This document shows, piece after piece, positions 8,822 to 17,428 of a DNA stretch of 64,000 bases. The notes under the pieces are model-generated. The model was not told the DNA's origin and searched no databases. It worked only from the letters and a program-made list of their open reading frames with translations. The stretch spans positions 248,001 to 312,000 of the forward strand of contig NZ_MCAS01000023.1 of assembly GCF_003610895.1 (NCBI RefSeq). The letters run 5' to 3'. Positions within the stretch are counted from its first letter, which is position 1; every line of letters starts with the position of its first letter. This stretch comes from Paraburkholderia fungorum (lineage in GTDB: Bacteria; Pseudomonadota; Gammaproteobacteria; Burkholderiales; Burkholderiaceae). The position numbers and the translations under genes are program-made.

Positions 8822-9922
8822 TTACTTACTCGCCGCGCGTTGTTGCGCAGCCTCTGAATAACGCTGAATTTGTGCGAGGCTGACTTGCTGCATGTCCTCG
8901 CCGTTCGCTCTGCCGCGATGCCATGCAACGGTTGCTTCAATCGCCGTCGACAAATCCCAGCTTGGGACCCAGCCCAGGTGCTGTTTGGCTTTCGAACAAT
9001 CCAACTTCAGGAAATTGGCTTCATGGGGTTGTTCCGCCCCGTCCTGTTGCCAGCGAGCTGGCTTGCCCCATTTTTCAATGACGAGGTCGACGACTTCTCG
9101 CACGCTTCGCGCATCGGTGTCATTAGGGCCGAAGTTCCAGCCGCCATTGAAGGCGACGCCTTGCTCCACAAGCGCCTGCGCCAGTATCAGATAGCCCGAC
9201 ACGGGCTCCAGTGCGTGCTGCCAGGGGCGGATGGCGCCAGGGTTGCGGATCAGCAGGGGTACACCCTTCTGGAACGCGGTAATAGCATCCGGAACCAGTC
9301 GGTCAGCAGACCAGTCGCCTCCGCCAATCACATTGCCTGCTCTTCCGGAGGCGATGGCGACGCCATGGTCTGCATAACGCTCAGCCGGGAAGAAGGACTG
9401 CCGGTAGGCCGATGTCACGAGTTCTGCGCAGCCCTTGCTATTGCTGTACGGGTCGTACCCGCCCATCGGCTCGTTTTCACGATAGCCCCAAGGCCACTCA
9501 TTGTTTTGATAACACTTGTCGGACGTCACCATGACGGCCGCCCGTACTGTGTTGCACTGGCGAATCGCGTCGAGCACATGTACGGTGCCCATGACATTCG
9601 TAGCGTACGTTTCTACGGGCGCCGCATACGAATAGCGCACCAGAGCTTGCGCTGCCATGTGAATCACGATGTCGGGGCGGAAGCCGACCATCGCAGCCGT
9701 CAGTTCTTCCCGGTTGCAGATGTCGCCGAAATGGTTCTGTTCCAGCGTGGCGAGCACGCTCGCTGCCTCGAAAAGATTCGGCTGAGTGTTCGGTTGTAGC
9801 GCATAGCCGGCCACTTTGGCGCCCATGGACGCCAACCACAACGACATCCACCCGCCTTTGAAGCCGGTATGACCGGTCAGGAATACGCGCTTGCCGCGCC
9901 AGAACGCAGAATCAACGACCAT
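8822..9922 (-). CDS. rfbG: CDP-glucose 4,6-dehydratase
   Basis: 366-residue extended SDR converting CDP-glucose to CDP-4-keto-6-deoxyglucose. GHTGFKGGWM is the variant NAD-binding GxxGxxG motif characteristic of CDP-glucose dehydratases, and YSNSK carries the catalytic Tyr and Lys. The segments TSDKCYQN and SGRAGNVIGGGDWSADR are also typical of RfbG. A longer in-frame extension to 9964 overlaps rfbF; ATG 9922, 2 nt after the rfbF stop, is chosen because the cofactor motif then starts at the usual distance. A GTG at 9928 overlapping the rfbF stop is an alternative. It feeds RfbH directly downstream. Confidence 0.93.
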   Translation of the reverse strand: MVVDSAFWRGKRVFLTGHTGFKGGWMSLWLASMGAKVAGYALQPNTQPNLFEAASVLATLEQNHFGDICNREELTAAMVGFRPDIVIHMAAQALVRYSYAAPVETYATNVMGTVHVLDAIRQCNTVRAAVMVTSDKCYQNNEWPWGYRENEPMGGYDPYSNSKGCAELVTSAYRQSFFPAERYADHGVAIASGRAGNVIGGGDWSADRLVPDAITAFQKGVPLLIRNPGAIRPWQHALEPVSGYLILAQALVEQGVAFNGGWNFGPNDTDARSVREVVDLVIEKWGKPARWQQDGAEQPHEANFLKLDCSKAKQHLGWVPSWDLSTAIEATVAWHRGRANGEDMQQVSLAQIQRYSEAAQQRAASK

Positions 9923-9924
9923 TC

Positions 9925-10692
9925 TCACTCCCACGTTTTCCACGGCGCAGTGCCTGAAGTCCAAAGTTCCTCGAGGTGGGTCTTGTCGCGCAGAGTATCC
10001 ATCGGCTGCCAGAAGCCGGGATGGAAGTAAGCTTGCAACTGATCGCTCTTTGCAAGCGCTTCAAGCGGCTGACGTTCCCAGAGTGTCTCGTCTCCTTCGA
10101 TCAGGTCGATAACAGACGGATTCAGGACGAAGAATCCGCCATTGATCCAGCCGCCGTCGCCGGTCGGTTTTTCCATGAATGAACGTATTTGCGTACCGTC
10201 CATTTCCAATGCGCCGAAACGGCCCGGAGGCTGAACGGCAGTCATCGTCGCCTGCTTGCCGTGCGCGTGATGGAATGCCAGCAACTCAGTGATGTTGACC
10301 GAGCCAACGCCGTCGCCGTATGTCATGCAAAAATCGCCGTCGATATAGTCTCGTACGCGGCGCAGACGGCCACCGGTCTGCGTAGTTTCGCCGGTATCGA
10401 CCAGCGTCACGCGCCACGGCTCGGCCTTTTTCTGATGTACTTCCAACGTGTTCTTTGCAAGGTCGATCGTCACGTCCGACATGTGCAGAAAATAGTTGGC
10501 GAAGTATTCCTTGATCAGATACCCTTTGTAGCCGCAACAGACTATGAAATCGGTCAAGCCATGTGCAGCATAAATTTTCATGATATGCCACAGGATAGGC
10601 TTGCCACCGATTTCGACCATCGGCTTTGGCCGGACCGATGTCTCTTCCGAAATTCGGGTCCCGAGACCCCCTGCAAGCAATACAACTTTCAT
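9925..10692 (-). CDS. rfbF: Glucose-1-phosphate cytidylyltransferase
   Basis: 255-residue nucleotidyltransferase making CDP-glucose from CTP and glucose-1-phosphate, the entry step to CDP-linked 3,6-dideoxyhexoses. LLAGGLGTRISEE is at residues 5-17, followed by RPKPMVEIGGKPILWHIM; MTYGDGVGSV carries the metal-binding Asp. The conserved FEKPTGDGGWINGGFFV-type block is present as MEKPTGDGGWINGGFF. Length is as expected (about 257). It is the first gene of the operon, with a strong ribosome-binding site (GAGGGAG about 10 nt before ATG) and a long upstream intergenic region likely to hold the promoter. The following genes are spaced by 2 nt or overlap, so they are almost certainly cotranscribed. 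Confidence 0.94.
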   Translation of the reverse strand: MKVVLLAGGLGTRISEETSVRPKPMVEIGGKPILWHIMKIYAAHGLTDFIVCCGYKGYLIKEYFANYFLHMSDVTIDLAKNTLEVHQKKAEPWRVTLVDTGETTQTGGRLRRVRDYIDGDFCMTYGDGVGSVNITELLAFHHAHGKQATMTAVQPPGRFGALEMDGTQIRSFMEKPTGDGGWINGGFFVLNPSVIDLIEGDETLWERQPLEALAKSDQLQAYFHPGFWQPMDTLRDKTHLEELWTSGTAPWKTWE

Positions 10693-11414
10693 CTAAGCGT
10701 AGCTCCCTCGGAAATATTGGTTTGGGCAATCCCGCAGTTGCTCTAACGAGCACCTGATGTCGCGTAACAAAAAGTAACAATTGATGCGGTGTTGGCGGTT
10801 TTCAGCTGTCAGAGTCCCGTCAGGAGAACAGCATCAGACAATCCGCGATTGTACGATTAGAGTGGCAGGCCTCAAAATACCGTTAGACATCGTTGCAAAC
10901 GAGCAAGGGAAGTTACAGATTGTCGACGTCGTGAAGCCGCTCGGCTTCAGAAGCTAAAGCCAGTTCCTGTCGACGATAGCCGCGCACTGTCGTGCGTTGC
11001 GCCGCCCAACTACTGCGCGTACGCTTGATGCGTCGACATGGAGAGGGGAAATCTTGGCCAATGAGCGTCTTGCTGAGTCTGGCCGAAACGCTCGAACAGA
11101 GACATCGCAAGTATTGTAAATTGTGTAAGAAACCTGGCTAAAAACGCACGCCGAAAGAGCGCCTGCCACTACGCAATGTTACCGCAGAGGCGCACGAGGG
11201 TGAAGCGCTTCTCGCCGAAGGGGCACGCGTGCGTGTAACGTTTGTCTATCCTTGGACTCAGGTAGGTTCGATTCGCGGGTGAGTTGACTGGCACCAGCAT
11301 CCGGATGGTCAAAGGATCGGCAGTCATTCCCTTAACGCACGGACTGCGGACTTTTTTATGCAGCGATGCCTTATCGGCACGCTGCATCCGTCGGCCAGAG
11401 TGTCGCGTCGGTAG
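10693..11414. other. 722-bp intergenic region upstream of rfbF
   Basis: No convincing gene. Short frames on both strands have no recognisable product or good ribosome-binding site. The rfbF-proximal part should hold the operon promoter. On the minus strand, two GTTAC-type repeats 10 bp apart (plus-strand GTAACA at 10764-10769 and 10774-10779) could bind a regulator on one helix face. A 10-bp perfect inverted repeat (10861-10870 and 11161-11170) flanks 290 bp of unrecognised sequence; this could be chance. The section 11110-11140 is locally A+T rich. Confidence 0.4.
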
Positions 11415-12038
11415 TCAGTGTGCTGCCTCTTCCATCGGGAAGAGCGCCAGTTCAACCGTCTCGCACACGCTATGTGCCAGCAGGATGTGTAGTTCCTGGA
11501 TCGTGCTGGTCCGATTACCCGGAACAATCAGAGGATAGTCTGCGAGCGTCGCGGCCTCTCCGCCTCCGAAGCCCGTGAACACGATCGATTTTGCCCCGAT
11601 TTGCTTACACACTTGCAGTGCCGACAGAATGTTCTTCGATTTTCCGGATGTCGTGATGCCCAGAAATACATCGTTGGGCTTCAATTTTGCGATCAATTGT
11701 CGGGAAAATACGTGTTCATAGCCATAGTCATTGCCGATAGCGGTAAGAATAGAGGTATCCGTTGTCAGCGATTCGGCAGGGAGGGGATTTCTATCCCTTG
11801 CGAGCTTGCTCACGAATTCCGCCGCCAAATGCTGGGAATCAGCGGCGGAGCCGCCATTGCCTGCGATATAAAGCCTACCGCCCGACTTGTAGCATGCTAC
11901 GACGTGCGATGCGGCTTTCGAAAAGGTTTCGATTAAGCGAGTGTCATTGAGTAGCGCTTCTTTTGCCTGGATGGATTGAGTCGCATTGCTCTGGAGAATA
12001 TCTGCGGGGTTCGGGGTACTCGTCATAACATTTGTCAT
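11415..12038 (-). CDS. gmhA: Sedoheptulose-7-phosphate isomerase (phosphoheptose isomerase)
   Basis: SIS-domain isomerase making D-glycero-D-manno-heptose 7-phosphate from sedoheptulose 7-phosphate, the first step of ADP- or GDP-heptose synthesis. GNGGSAADSQHLAAEF is the diagnostic substrate-binding segment, and TTSGKSKNI is the SIS phosphate-binding loop. C-terminal HILLAHSVCETVE supplies the conserved His and Glu region. From ATG 12038 the protein has 207 residues, near the family's 192-197. The frame is open back to 12179, but that extension is unlike GmhA; ATG 12026 is another option. Neither start has a strong ribosome-binding site. It is probably dedicated to the surface-sugar route here; a housekeeping gmhA may exist elsewhere. 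Confidence 0.88.
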   Translation of the reverse strand: MTNVMTSTPNPADILQSNATQSIQAKEALLNDTRLIETFSKAASHVVACYKSGGRLYIAGNGGSAADSQHLAAEFVSKLARDRNPLPAESLTTDTSILTAIGNDYGYEHVFSRQLIAKLKPNDVFLGITTSGKSKNILSALQVCKQIGAKSIVFTGFGGGEAATLADYPLIVPGNRTSTIQELHILLAHSVCETVELALFPMEEAAH

Positions 12039-12330
12039 CGGGGATTGTCCCGTTATGGTTAAAAAGGGTGTGTCGGCGCGAGTCATGGAGCATAGAGACA
12101 CTCGCTCACATATGATCTGTCGCATCGTCTTCGGTTTCTCGAACCGGAGGGTGAATCCTTCGCGCTTCGTCGTCTTCAAAAGGCACCGCTAATCATAAGC
12201 ACGGCTTGCGGTGCACTTAGGTCGGGGCTGCTCCGAGAAGAGGTCGTGCCGGCCGATGCTGGAATGATTGTACGGCTTGGGTGACTCGTCGCATAGGTGC
12301 CCCCATCCAACATGGCGTACGGAACGCCGT

Positions 12331-13407
12331 CTAGCCACCGTTTCGTGATTTGGCCGAATTGTCCTTGCGACCGGCGGCCAGCAGAGACAAGCGATGCAGC
12401 GCAAAATACCATCCCCGCCGCAACTCCCCATTCCACGCTCTTCCTGCTAAAACCGCGCCCCATCCCCATAGGATGGCGAGCGGTTTAGGCCAGGCAATGA
12501 TCGGGGCGCAAAAGAACAGAAAAGCCGCTCGATTGCCGAACTGTGCCTTGAAGCGCCTGAGCGTGGTTGATGGGCTGCCTTGATCAGCGAGACGTTGTCT
12601 CAGTAAGTTGAACGGGTAGTAACTGATTAACATTTTATTCCCCAGGCGATTGATTGCCTGAGTTTGTAACCCCGCAGATTCATATGATTTCAGAATTCCA
12701 AAAAATTTTTCGACAAAAATTTCTGAAAAATCATAACCACCGGAATTGGCTCGCTTGCATGCAAGGACATAATCGAGGACGAACGAATTACGTTTGGATC
12801 GTAAAATCGGCAATATCACCAGATGTACCTGAACGAGATTGCTTCCGCAAAATAGTTGTGCATCGATCTCGCGTTGCAGGTCCTTATTTATGATGCAGGC
12901 CGATATGAACGTGATCACTGGACCTACCTCATACAGAAAATCTGACACATCAGTGAAATCGCGCCTGCCGCCGGTTCCGACTGGTCGTTCCTTCACGTAA
13001 TCGTGCTCGTACCCATACGCTTTCAAGCAAATGACGCCATAGTCGTCTTGTTGCAACAGGCTAATGATGTGCCTGAGTTTTCCTGGAAGATAAAGATCGT
13101 CGTCGCCCAGAATCTGCACGTAGCGTCCCTGTGCAGTGTTGAAACATTGGGCGATGTTGGCGTCAGATCCAATATTTTGCTCGTTCCGAATCGACCGGAT
13201 ATTCAATCCTTGCTCACGGAGCGCCTCTACGGTCGCTGCGGTGTGGTCGGCGGAGCAGTTATCGGAAACCAGAACCTCCACCAAGCCGTCATCAAACAGG
13301 TCGACGTCAGGCAGAAACTGGCGCAGGCACAGTTCGAGATAGGCGGCCCGGTTAAATGTTGGGATCGCGATAGTAAGAAGGGGGCGGGGCGACGTGGGAA
13401 TTTCCAT
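12331..13407 (-). CDS. Family 2 glycosyltransferase
   Basis: 358-residue GT-A enzyme. The N-terminal LLTIAIPTFNRAAYLELCL and VLVSDNCSADHT segments bind the sugar nucleotide, and ILGDDDLYLPGK contains the metal-binding DxD. A hydrophobic stretch near residues 295-315 suggests membrane association. The arrangement resembles abequosyltransferase-like GT2 proteins, which would fit the CDP-dideoxyhexose operon next door, but donor specificity cannot be read reliably. ATG 13407 has an AAGAGA ribosome-binding site. The gene sits between gmhB and gmhA in the same orientation, with gaps of 85 and about 290 bp. Confidence 0.82.
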   Translation of the reverse strand: MEIPTSPRPLLTIAIPTFNRAAYLELCLRQFLPDVDLFDDGLVEVLVSDNCSADHTAATVEALREQGLNIRSIRNEQNIGSDANIAQCFNTAQGRYVQILGDDDLYLPGKLRHIISLLQQDDYGVICLKAYGYEHDYVKERPVGTGGRRDFTDVSDFLYEVGPVITFISACIINKDLQREIDAQLFCGSNLVQVHLVILPILRSKRNSFVLDYVLACKRANSGGYDFSEIFVEKFFGILKSYESAGLQTQAINRLGNKMLISYYPFNLLRQRLADQGSPSTTLRRFKAQFGNRAAFLFFCAPIIAWPKPLAILWGWGAVLAGRAWNGELRRGWYFALHRLSLLAAGRKDNSAKSRNGG

Positions 13408-13492
13408 TCTCTTGAGCGTTGATTTTCGTGATGCGGTCTTCGCGGTTTGGTATTGGTGCGCTGCGATGCCTAGCCGGAATGTAACCTATCGG

Positions 13493-14032
13493 TCAGGTGG
13501 CGAGGCGAAGATACGGCATCGCATCGAGCGGGGAGGCCGTTTTAATGGCCGGCTGATAATCCGGTTCGTCGCCCATGTAGAGCAATGTGCCCACGCCGGC
13601 CGCATGGCCAGCGGCCATGTCGGTCTTTTTGTCGCCAAGAAAGACTGATCGGCCGAAGTCTATTTGATAATCGCGTCCGGCTTGCAGCAGCATGCCTGGC
13701 GCAGGTTTGCGGCATGCACATTCCCGGTGGTACACGCCGATTCCGTATTCTGGGTGGTGGGGGCAAAAATAGGTTCTTTCTATCGAGCCACCAGCATCGG
13801 TGAATTTTTGAGTCACCCAATCCATCAACTTCCAGAAATCTTCTTCCGTGTAATAGCCTCGGCCTATGCCTGCCTGGTTCGTTACGATGAATGTTTTGTA
13901 TCCCAGATGCGTTGCCTCGGCCACCAGTTCGAATATTCCCGGAATGAACTCGAACTGCTCTCGCCGATGTGTGTATCCGAAATCAACATTGACAACGCCG
14001 TCCCTGTCAAGGAATAAAGCCCGCTCTTTCAT
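13493..14032 (-). CDS. gmhB: D-glycero-D-manno-heptose 1,7-bisphosphate 7-phosphatase
   Basis: 179-residue HAD-superfamily phosphatase removing the C7 phosphate in nucleotide-heptose synthesis. FLDRDGVVN carries the nucleophile/acid Asp pair (Asp9, Asp11), IVTNQAGIGRG is HAD motif II, and FLGDKKTDM is motif IV. The Cys/His zinc loop typical of GmhB is intact (CPHHPEYG then CACRKP). Length matches the family (about 180-190). ATG 14032 follows a GGAAAG ribosome-binding site. With gmhA and the HddA/HddC-like genes of the next operon it completes the enzyme types of a GDP-D-glycero-alpha-D-manno-heptose route. First gene of its minus-strand group, divergent from the plus-strand O-antigen genes. 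Confidence 0.9.
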   Translation of the reverse strand: MKERALFLDRDGVVNVDFGYTHRREQFEFIPGIFELVAEATHLGYKTFIVTNQAGIGRGYYTEEDFWKLMDWVTQKFTDAGGSIERTYFCPHHPEYGIGVYHRECACRKPAPGMLLQAGRDYQIDFGRSVFLGDKKTDMAAGHAAGVGTLLYMGDEPDYQPAIKTASPLDAMPYLRLAT

Positions 14033-14580
14033 AAGAAATCTTTCCGTGTATTCGAGTGTCTGTCAGAGGCCTTGACGTCGCATGAATTTTCATTTCGCAG
14101 CTTGCGAATGATTTTTAAGCGACGAGCGACGATACTTCCGACGAGTTTTGCTTATACCTTCATTTATAATAGGGCCGACAGCGCTGTCGCGATCAACGGC
14201 GCCCTGCCTTTCCTTTACCCTGATGGCGGGATGCGCTCGATCCCAAGCGTTCGGTGAGTTCTGTATGCCCTCATCAGCCGCGCAGGTTTGTCCCGGCGGT
14301 TCGACAGTCTAGCAGGGCTGCCGCGCTCGTTACACCTGTTGTAAGCACTGGTCGGCGACATCTGGCGTTGCTGCCAACGACGGCTTCGCCGCGCGAAAAT
14401 GTTCGCCTTCTCATCAGGCGTTAAAATGGCGGTGAATGCGGAGGGTCGGATGCCACTTTTGCACGTAACAAAACGAAAAGCAGGTTGTCCGACCCGGACA
14501 TTTTGAGCAGACTGAAAAGCTTCCGTCGGCGCGTCGTCGAAAAATACAAGTGCCGCGATCAGGCACGCTGCTTCATTTAC
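14033..14580. other. Divergent intergenic region between gmhB and the O-antigen operon
   Basis: No gene supported. The region must hold promoters for both directions. On the plus strand a perfect TATAAT at 14165-14170 is the best -10 candidate for the downstream operon, but no good -35 lies at standard spacing; TTGCTT at 14148-14153 is too close. A TTG at 14485 would extend the next gene by 32 codons, so part of the region may be coding if that start is used. Confidence 0.4.
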
Positions 14581-15423
14581 ATGAATACTAGTGCGCTGAT
14601 TTCCGAAGTCGAGGGTCTTTCCGTGTCGGTGGTTGTCTATCGGCCGGACCCGGTGCAACTCGCGCAAACGCTGGATAGTCTCGCGGTCGCCCGTGATGCC
14701 TTGATGGTGGCGAGGCCTCATCTTCAGGTCGAGCTTTACCTGGTCGACAACGGCGGCCTGCCTGAGGTCAGCAGCTTGCTCAGCGAGCTTCGCGCTCACG
14801 AGATTCCTGCGGCGATCATCGCCGGGCACGGCAACGTGGGCTACGGGCGCGGACATAATCTGGCAATCGAACGGTCGGGCAGCCGCTATCACCTGGTCCT
14901 GAATCCCGATGTCGACCTTGACCACGATGCACTGATCAAGGCACTCGACTTTTTCGAGGCACATCCGGAGCTTGGGCTGCTGACGCCACAGATCTGCGAC
15001 GATCAGGGGCGCATCCAGTATCTCTGCCGCCGCTTCCCGACGTTGCTCGATCTATTCGTGCGGGGATTCTTGCCGGCGAGCGCGCGCAGTTTTTTTGCGC
15101 GGCGTCTGGCGCGTTACGAGATGCACGATGTGATCAACGGGCGCGACATAGTGTGGGATCCGCCTATTGTCAGTGGCTGCTTCATGCTGTTTCGAACGAG
15201 TGTGCTGAAAAAGCTCGAGGGTTTTGACCCGGGCTATTTCCTCTACTTCGAAGACTACGATCTGAGCCTGCGCACCCACGACGTGGCCCGTGTTGCGTAT
15301 CTGCCCATTGTTCGTGTCCTGCACCACGGCGGAGGCGCTGCGCGCAAAGGGTCCGCGCATATTCGAATGTTCGCGGCGTCGGCGGTGAGGTTCTTTAACC
15401 GCTTCGGTTGGAAGTTGCTATGA
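14581..15423 (+). CDS. Family 2 glycosyltransferase (rhamnosyltransferase-like)
   Basis: 280-residue GT-A glycosyltransferase of the WbbL/rhamnosyltransferase-like group. LSVSVVVYRPDP opens the fold, VDNGG binds the nucleotide, and LVLNPDVDLD contains the metal-binding DxD. A GCFMLFRTSVLKKLEGFDPGYF-type acceptor region follows (key residues GCFMLFR then FDPGYFLYFEDYDL). It probably adds an early O-antigen sugar on the cytoplasmic membrane face. ATG 14581 places the first beta strand at residue 9, as in homologues; a TTG at 14485 would add 32 residues of no recognised domain. Its stop overlaps the next ATG (ATGA). Confidence 0.83.
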   Translation: MNTSALISEVEGLSVSVVVYRPDPVQLAQTLDSLAVARDALMVARPHLQVELYLVDNGGLPEVSSLLSELRAHEIPAAIIAGHGNVGYGRGHNLAIERSGSRYHLVLNPDVDLDHDALIKALDFFEAHPELGLLTPQICDDQGRIQYLCRRFPTLLDLFVRGFLPASARSFFARRLARYEMHDVINGRDIVWDPPIVSGCFMLFRTSVLKKLEGFDPGYFLYFEDYDLSLRTHDVARVAYLPIVRVLHHGGGAARKGSAHIRMFAASAVRFFNRFGWKLL

Positions 15424-16379
15424 CGCACGTTCTCGTAAGCGGTGCGAATGGATTTGTCGGGCGAGCGCTCGGACGCGCGTTGATTGACGCAGGTCACACG
15501 GTGACCGGGCTGGTTCGTCAACCGGGCGGCTGCGTGGACGGCGTACAGGAGTGGGTTCATGACGGCAAGGATTTTGCCGGTGTCGCCGACGCATGGCCGC
15601 AAGGGCTAAAGCCCGATTGCGTCGTGCATCTCGCAGCCCGCGTTCATGTCATGCACGACGATGCGGCTGACCCCGACGCCGCATTTCGCGCGACCAACGT
15701 CGAAGGTACGCTGCGACTTGCGGAGGCGGCCAGCCGAAACGGCGTGCGGCGCTTCGTATTCGTTAGCAGTATTAAGGCAGTGGCTGAAACGGATGGCGGG
15801 CGTCCGCTTCGGGAAGATGACCCGGCGCATGCAGAAGACGCCTACGGCCGCTCGAAGCGGGAAGCTGAGCAGGCCCTGATTCGTTATGGCGATGAAAGCG
15901 GGCTCGACGTCGTGATCGTGCGCCCGCCGTTGGTTTACGGCCCGCAGGTGCGGGCAAATTTCTTGCGTCTGATGGACGGCATCTGGCGCGGCGTGCCGCT
16001 GCCGCTAGGGGCCGTGAGCGCGAGACGCAGCCTGGTTTATGTCGGTAATCTCGCCGATGCCTTGCTGTGTTGTGCGACGGACCCGCGCGCGGCACATCAG
16101 TGCTTTCACGTCGCTGACGGGATCGATCCGACTGTTGCCGAACTTGCACAAGCCATCGGCAAGCATTTGCAGAAAACGGCACGGCTTTTTCCGGTTCCGG
16201 TCAGCTGGCTGCGTTTCGTTGGCCGACTGGCACGCCGTTCGGCGCACGTCGAACGCCTGATCGGCAGTTTGCAGGTCGACACGACGCACATTCGCCGCGT
16301 GCTTGACTGGAATCCGCCATACACAGCCGATGACGGTCTGGCTGCGACCGCCAGTTGGTATCGATCGAAGAAGCGCTAA
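15420..16379 (+). CDS. WbpV-like UDP-sugar 4-ketoreductase/epimerase
   Basis: 319-residue extended SDR. SGANGFVGRAL (about 7-17) is the NAD(P)-binding motif, FVSSIKAV contains the catalytic Ser, and DAYGRSKREAE carries Tyr-x3-Lys. In the company of WbpL- and WbpM-like genes it most resembles reductases that turn UDP-4-keto-6-deoxy-GlcNAc, the WbpM-type product, into UDP-QuiNAc; a FucNAc-type epimer is also possible. ATG 15420 is selected over an upstream start because it overlaps the GT2 stop by 4 nt. The next gene starts 8 nt downstream. Confidence 0.8.
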   Translation: MTHVLVSGANGFVGRALGRALIDAGHTVTGLVRQPGGCVDGVQEWVHDGKDFAGVADAWPQGLKPDCVVHLAARVHVMHDDAADPDAAFRATNVEGTLRLAEAASRNGVRRFVFVSSIKAVAETDGGRPLREDDPAHAEDAYGRSKREAEQALIRYGDESGLDVVIVRPPLVYGPQVRANFLRLMDGIWRGVPLPLGAVSARRSLVYVGNLADALLCCATDPRAAHQCFHVADGIDPTVAELAQAIGKHLQKTARLFPVPVSWLRFVGRLARRSAHVERLIGSLQVDTTHIRRVLDWNPPYTADDGLAATASWYRSKKR

Positions 16380-16387
16380 GACAGTCC

Positions 16388-17428
16388 ATGAATACGCACG
16401 CTCTTTTGACTTTGCCTTGGATGACTGTGGCTGCGATAGCCGTGAGCGCGGCATGCGCGAGCGCGGCGATCTTGCTTGTCCTGCTGAAAACCGGACTGGC
16501 GTGGCGGCTCGCCACGGATATTCCGAACGACCGTTCCTTACATGTCCGTCCGACACCACGGGTCGGCGGCTGGGGCATCGTGCCAGTAGCCGTGGTGGCG
16601 ATTTTGCTTGCCGCGCCGTCATTGTGGTGCGCGGCACTGGGTACCGCGTTCCTCGCCGCGGTGTCGCAGATTGACGACCGCCGTGGGCTGCCCGCGCGCG
16701 TCAGGTTTGCGGCGCACTTCATCGCGGTCGCGGCATATGTCGCGCTCTTTCCGGCGGCTGCGCCATGGTGGTTGCTCGCTGCATTGGCCTTTTTGATGAT
16801 GTGGCTGGTCAATCTCTATAATTTCATGGATGGCGCCGATGGCCTCGCAGGTGGCATGACGCTGTTTGGATTCTCCGGCTATGCAGTGGCCGCACTGTTG
16901 AGCGTGCATCCGGTGCCTGAACTGGCGTTGGCATCAGCGGCGATAGCAGGCGCGGCCTTGGGTTTCCTGATATTTAACTTTCACCCGGCGCGCATTTTCC
17001 TCGGCGATGCCGGATCGATTTCAATCGGCTTTCTGGCTGGCGCGCTCGGTTATTGGGGCTGGCGGGGCGGTGTCTGGCCGATCTGGTTTCCGGCGCTGGT
17101 GTTCGCACCTTTCATCGCTGACGCCTCCGTCACATTGTTGAGACGCTTGCTACGCGGTGAAAAATTTTGGAAACCGCACCGGGAGCACTACTATCAACGT
17201 CTGGTACGTTCCGGTGCGGGTCACGCTGGAACCGCGTGGATGTGGTACGCCGTGATGGTGATCGGCATCGTACTCGCGGTCAGTGCGCTTGATTGGCCCG
17301 CTATGTTTCAGTGGAGTGTCGTTGCGATATGGATCGGCATCCTTTTCCTGATGGGAGGAGTTGTGGATCTGCGTTGGCGTCGTTTCCAATCAACACTGTC
17401 CGAACGTTCGTCTGAGGTATCACGCTGA
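16388..17428 (+). CDS. Polyprenyl-phosphate sugar-1-phosphate transferase (WbpL/WecA family)
   Basis: 346-residue membrane enzyme of glycosyltransferase family 4 (MraY/WecA superfamily), which transfers a HexNAc-1-phosphate to undecaprenyl phosphate to start O-antigen synthesis. About ten hydrophobic helices. DIPNDRSLHVRPTPRVGG is the cytoplasmic loop 1 motif, QIDDRRGLP gives the catalytic DD pair, LYNFMDGADGLAG and FLGDAGSISIGF are invariant family blocks, and KPHREHYYQRL is the His-rich substrate loop. ATG 16388 lies 8 nt after the preceding stop. The likely donor is the UDP-QuiNAc/FucNAc-type sugar made by its two flanking genes. Stop and next start overlap (TGATG). Confidence 0.88.
   Translation: MNTHALLTLPWMTVAAIAVSAACASAAILLVLLKTGLAWRLATDIPNDRSLHVRPTPRVGGWGIVPVAVVAILLAAPSLWCAALGTAFLAAVSQIDDRRGLPARVRFAAHFIAVAAYVALFPAAAPWWLLAALAFLMMWLVNLYNFMDGADGLAGGMTLFGFSGYAVAALLSVHPVPELALASAAIAGAALGFLIFNFHPARIFLGDAGSISIGFLAGALGYWGWRGGVWPIWFPALVFAPFIADASVTLLRRLLRGEKFWKPHREHYYQRLVRSGAGHAGTAWMWYAVMVIGIVLAVSALDWPAMFQWSVVAIWIGILFLMGGVVDLRWRRFQSTLSERSSEVSR

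Noticed and set aside
10861..11170. Possible mobile element with 10-bp terminal inverted repeats
   Set aside because: Arms match perfectly, but a 10-bp inverted repeat within 700 bp is not rare, no target duplication flanks it and nothing inside resembles a transposase.
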